This document shows, piece after piece, positions 62,131 to 64,000 of a DNA stretch of 64,000 nucleotides; positions within the stretch are counted from its first letter, which is position 1; every line of letters begins with the position of its first letter. Where the stretch lies: positions 1 through 64,000 of the forward strand of contig JASPKZ010009682.1 of the NCBI GenBank assembly GCA_030220185.1, given 5' to 3'. This DNA is from Diploptera punctata. Taxonomy: Eukaryota > Arthropoda > Insecta > Blattodea > Blaberidae. The position numbers and the translations under genes were made by a program. The notes below the pieces were generated by a model. The model saw only the letters and a list, made by a program, of their open reading frames with translations. It had not been told where the DNA came from and searched no databases.

Positions 62131-62865
62131 CTACTATACTTCTTGTCATATGACTTAGTTCATGGGTTACCTCTGTCTCTTTCTTTCTCTCAAGATTTAA
62201 GCTTTCACTTCATAAGTACGATGCATACTGGTTATTATTACATAACATTTATTAAACATTCGGCACAACTGCACTTCTACTAGCACTTAATTTTTTAGTT
62301 ATATTATTGTAAACTATAGCTCTTATTCTGTATTTACAAACATTATTTAATATTTTAAATTTTTTCAAACAATTTTAAAACATTATTAGACAGTTCTGAA
62401 ATATTTATTTAAATATGCAAATCACAATATTATGACACTGTTAGACAATATTGTGATGCTAACTGCTATTTTCTCCACAGGTATATTACTTAGTCTATGA
62501 TTTTTTAATCGCTGTTTTGGGTTATTGCTGGTTGGATCAGCGTTAGGGAGTGATAAGTAAGTGTACACCCATTTTTAATAAATGTTTGGTAATTTTAATA
62601 TTATTAATATATTTTTTTAACATAGATTTGGGGATTTATTGCAAATATTGGTCATTTGAATTTCATAGTGACGGATAGTAATCGAGGATGATAATCGATA
62701 TGTGGTTCGATTGTGGGTTATCGCTGGCTCTATAAACTCTGGTACATGCGCACTGTTATTCTATAGGACTTTGAAAATATTTCACGCTAGTTTATGAGCA
62801 GTTTTTCCAAACATTCAATTATAATTGTTAAATTTAAACACATTTAAATGTATAAGAATTTATCT
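62131..62865. other. No gene recognised; small palindrome
   Basis: AT-rich. CACAATATT and AATATTGTG face each other at about 62422-62456. GTGGTTCGATTGTGGGTTA near 62702 resembles the repeat motif inside the 42-kb MITE. Confidence 0.4.
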
Positions 62866-63005
62866 TACAAGGGAACTGTCAACTATTACATGCCGAAACC
62901 TACCTTGAAATTTCTCCCAGAGAAATGTTGTGATGTATCAAGGCTGTGTTAAAAAAAATCTGCCATTTCCAACTGCAAGGCACTAAAATCTAGTGCTAAA
63001 TCTCT
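62866..63005 (+). repeat. Unclassified interspersed repeat (57.1-kb family)
   Basis: GAAATTTCTCCCAGAGAAATG, GCTGTGTTAAAAAAAATC, CAACTGCAAGGCACTAAAAT match 57.23 and 5.64 kb. Confidence 0.65.
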
Positions 63006-63111
63006 CTATTCTTTTTTTCAGTTAAATGATAATTTTAAACCTTTTAGGCCGAAGTATTTTGTTTTTATGCGCTTTTGTGATAGAACACATTGTGAAAAAT
63101 AATTAGTTCTT

Positions 63112-63387
63112 TCAATGTTCATATTATTCGTTTTTAAACATCTTAATGATGGACAAATTATATTTGAAAAAAAAATATACGCCTAGACTGGGGTTTGAAC
63201 CCAGGACCTTTGACTCTCTATGTCAATGCTCTTCCAAGTGAGCTACCTAGGCCTCCAATCTAAATGTGCATTTTTCTCTTCTAGATTGGAGGTCTAGGTA
63301 GCTCACTTGGAAGAGCATTGACATAGACAGTCAAAGGTCCTGGGTTCAAACCCCAGTCTAGGCATATATTTGTTTTTTTTTTCAAAT
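63112..63387. repeat. SINE-1 inverted dimer
   Basis: - module at about 63178-63255 and + module at 63290-63365 around a short spacer. Box B AGTCAAAGGTCCTGGGTTC; anticodon loop ATAGAGA or ATAGACA. ATAATTAGTTCTT is present at 63099-63111 and 63388-63400. Confidence 0.88.
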
Positions 63388-63400
63388 ATAATTAGTTCTT

Positions 63401-64000
63401 ATTAAAATTTTATTTGTAGGATCCATTTGAAATATCCCTAAAATATGGATATATATTTTGGGAACATACATCTCATTACATCTCTATTTTTTCCTTTCTT
63501 AGGTTTCATAGTCCTTGAGTCAAGCCTTAGTCACCCCTCTGGGGTTTCTTGATCAATCTGATTTAGTTATGCTTATTTCCCTGCAGATGTTAATATTAAA
63601 AAATATATATATAATCTATTTAATTAAATCATTATGCAAATGAATGAACAGGTTTAAGATTTATGTTTTATTCAGTTTTATGAAATGTAGCTTCATCTTT
63701 TAGAGGCATGCTATATTAAGTCAAAAGAGAAACAATAATTGTTTCAAGTCATCTTCAAAATTTGTTGAATATTCACTTGTAGATTTGTTATAAGTTAGAT
63801 TTTTATAATAATTCAGGCTCACATTTATAAAGTTTTATTCTTGCTTTTATTCACTTTATAAAGGAGTTATTACTATTATTTATAGTGATACAGGAGTAAG
63901 TTTATTTATTTCCACTTCAATTAGTAAAATATGAGACATAAATATGGAGGGAAAAGTGACAATTTTGCAGTTAGTGTTACCATAGGCAGGAAAGATAGGA
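63401..64000. other. No feature recognised
   Basis: AT-rich DNA to the window edge. Confidence 0.35.

Overview
The window is a stretch of animal nuclear genome, almost certainly from an insect with large introns. A hemimetabolous insect seems likely from the repeat families, but I cannot name a species. The only host gene I can support is the C-terminal half of UDP-glucose:glycoprotein glucosyltransferase (UGGT), on the + strand. Eleven exons lie between 3.1 and 44.9 kb (about 2.3 kb of coding sequence). The N-terminal exons lie upstream of the window and no exon encoding a terminal ER-retrieval signal was found. Several exons read correctly only if small indels are allowed, so either the assembly has indel errors or the locus is decaying. 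Almost everything else is transposable-element sequence, much of it nested. The dominant class is Penelope-like retroelement (PLE) sequence: short palindromic copies with termini 'CTCACCTCATA ... TATGAGGTGAG' and an outer end resembling AACCTCATAGTGTTATTTCC. They carry remnants of a PLE reverse transcriptase and GIY-YIG endonuclease and, close to each end, a motif that folds as a type I hammerhead ribozyme (CUGANGA, stem II, GAAA, a 2-4 bp stem III, NUH). At least fifteen of these insertions have an exact 12-bp target-site duplication. A second class is tRNA-like elements with an internal (not 5'-terminal) tRNA module. They insert as head-to-tail and inverted multimers, also with 11-12 bp duplications in several cases. 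Region by region: 0-3 kb holds a LINE, a degenerate PLE and tRNA-module repeats; 3-9 kb UGGT exons, tandem PLE ends and SINEs; 9-12 kb a LINE tail, SINEs and a mariner inserted into a PLE; 12-28 kb UGGT exons with a dense series of PLE palindromes and SINEs, including one copy with RT and GIY-YIG sequence at 17.7-18.9 kb; 28-45 kb the catalytic-domain exons of UGGT among SINEs, LINEs, a Tigger-like MITE and two near-perfect hammerhead palindromes (37.9 and 43.1 kb); 45-64 kb lies beyond the last recognised exon and holds LINE 3' ends, tRNA-module repeats, a Tigger/pogo element split by a PLE, more PLE palindromes and some featureless AT-rich DNA. The repeats have no operon-like relation to UGGT; they sit in its introns and downstream. 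The most interesting pattern is that hammerhead-bearing and tRNA-module-bearing short elements share palindromic or multimeric architecture and 12-bp duplications, which suggests related mobilisation, possibly by PLE enzymes.
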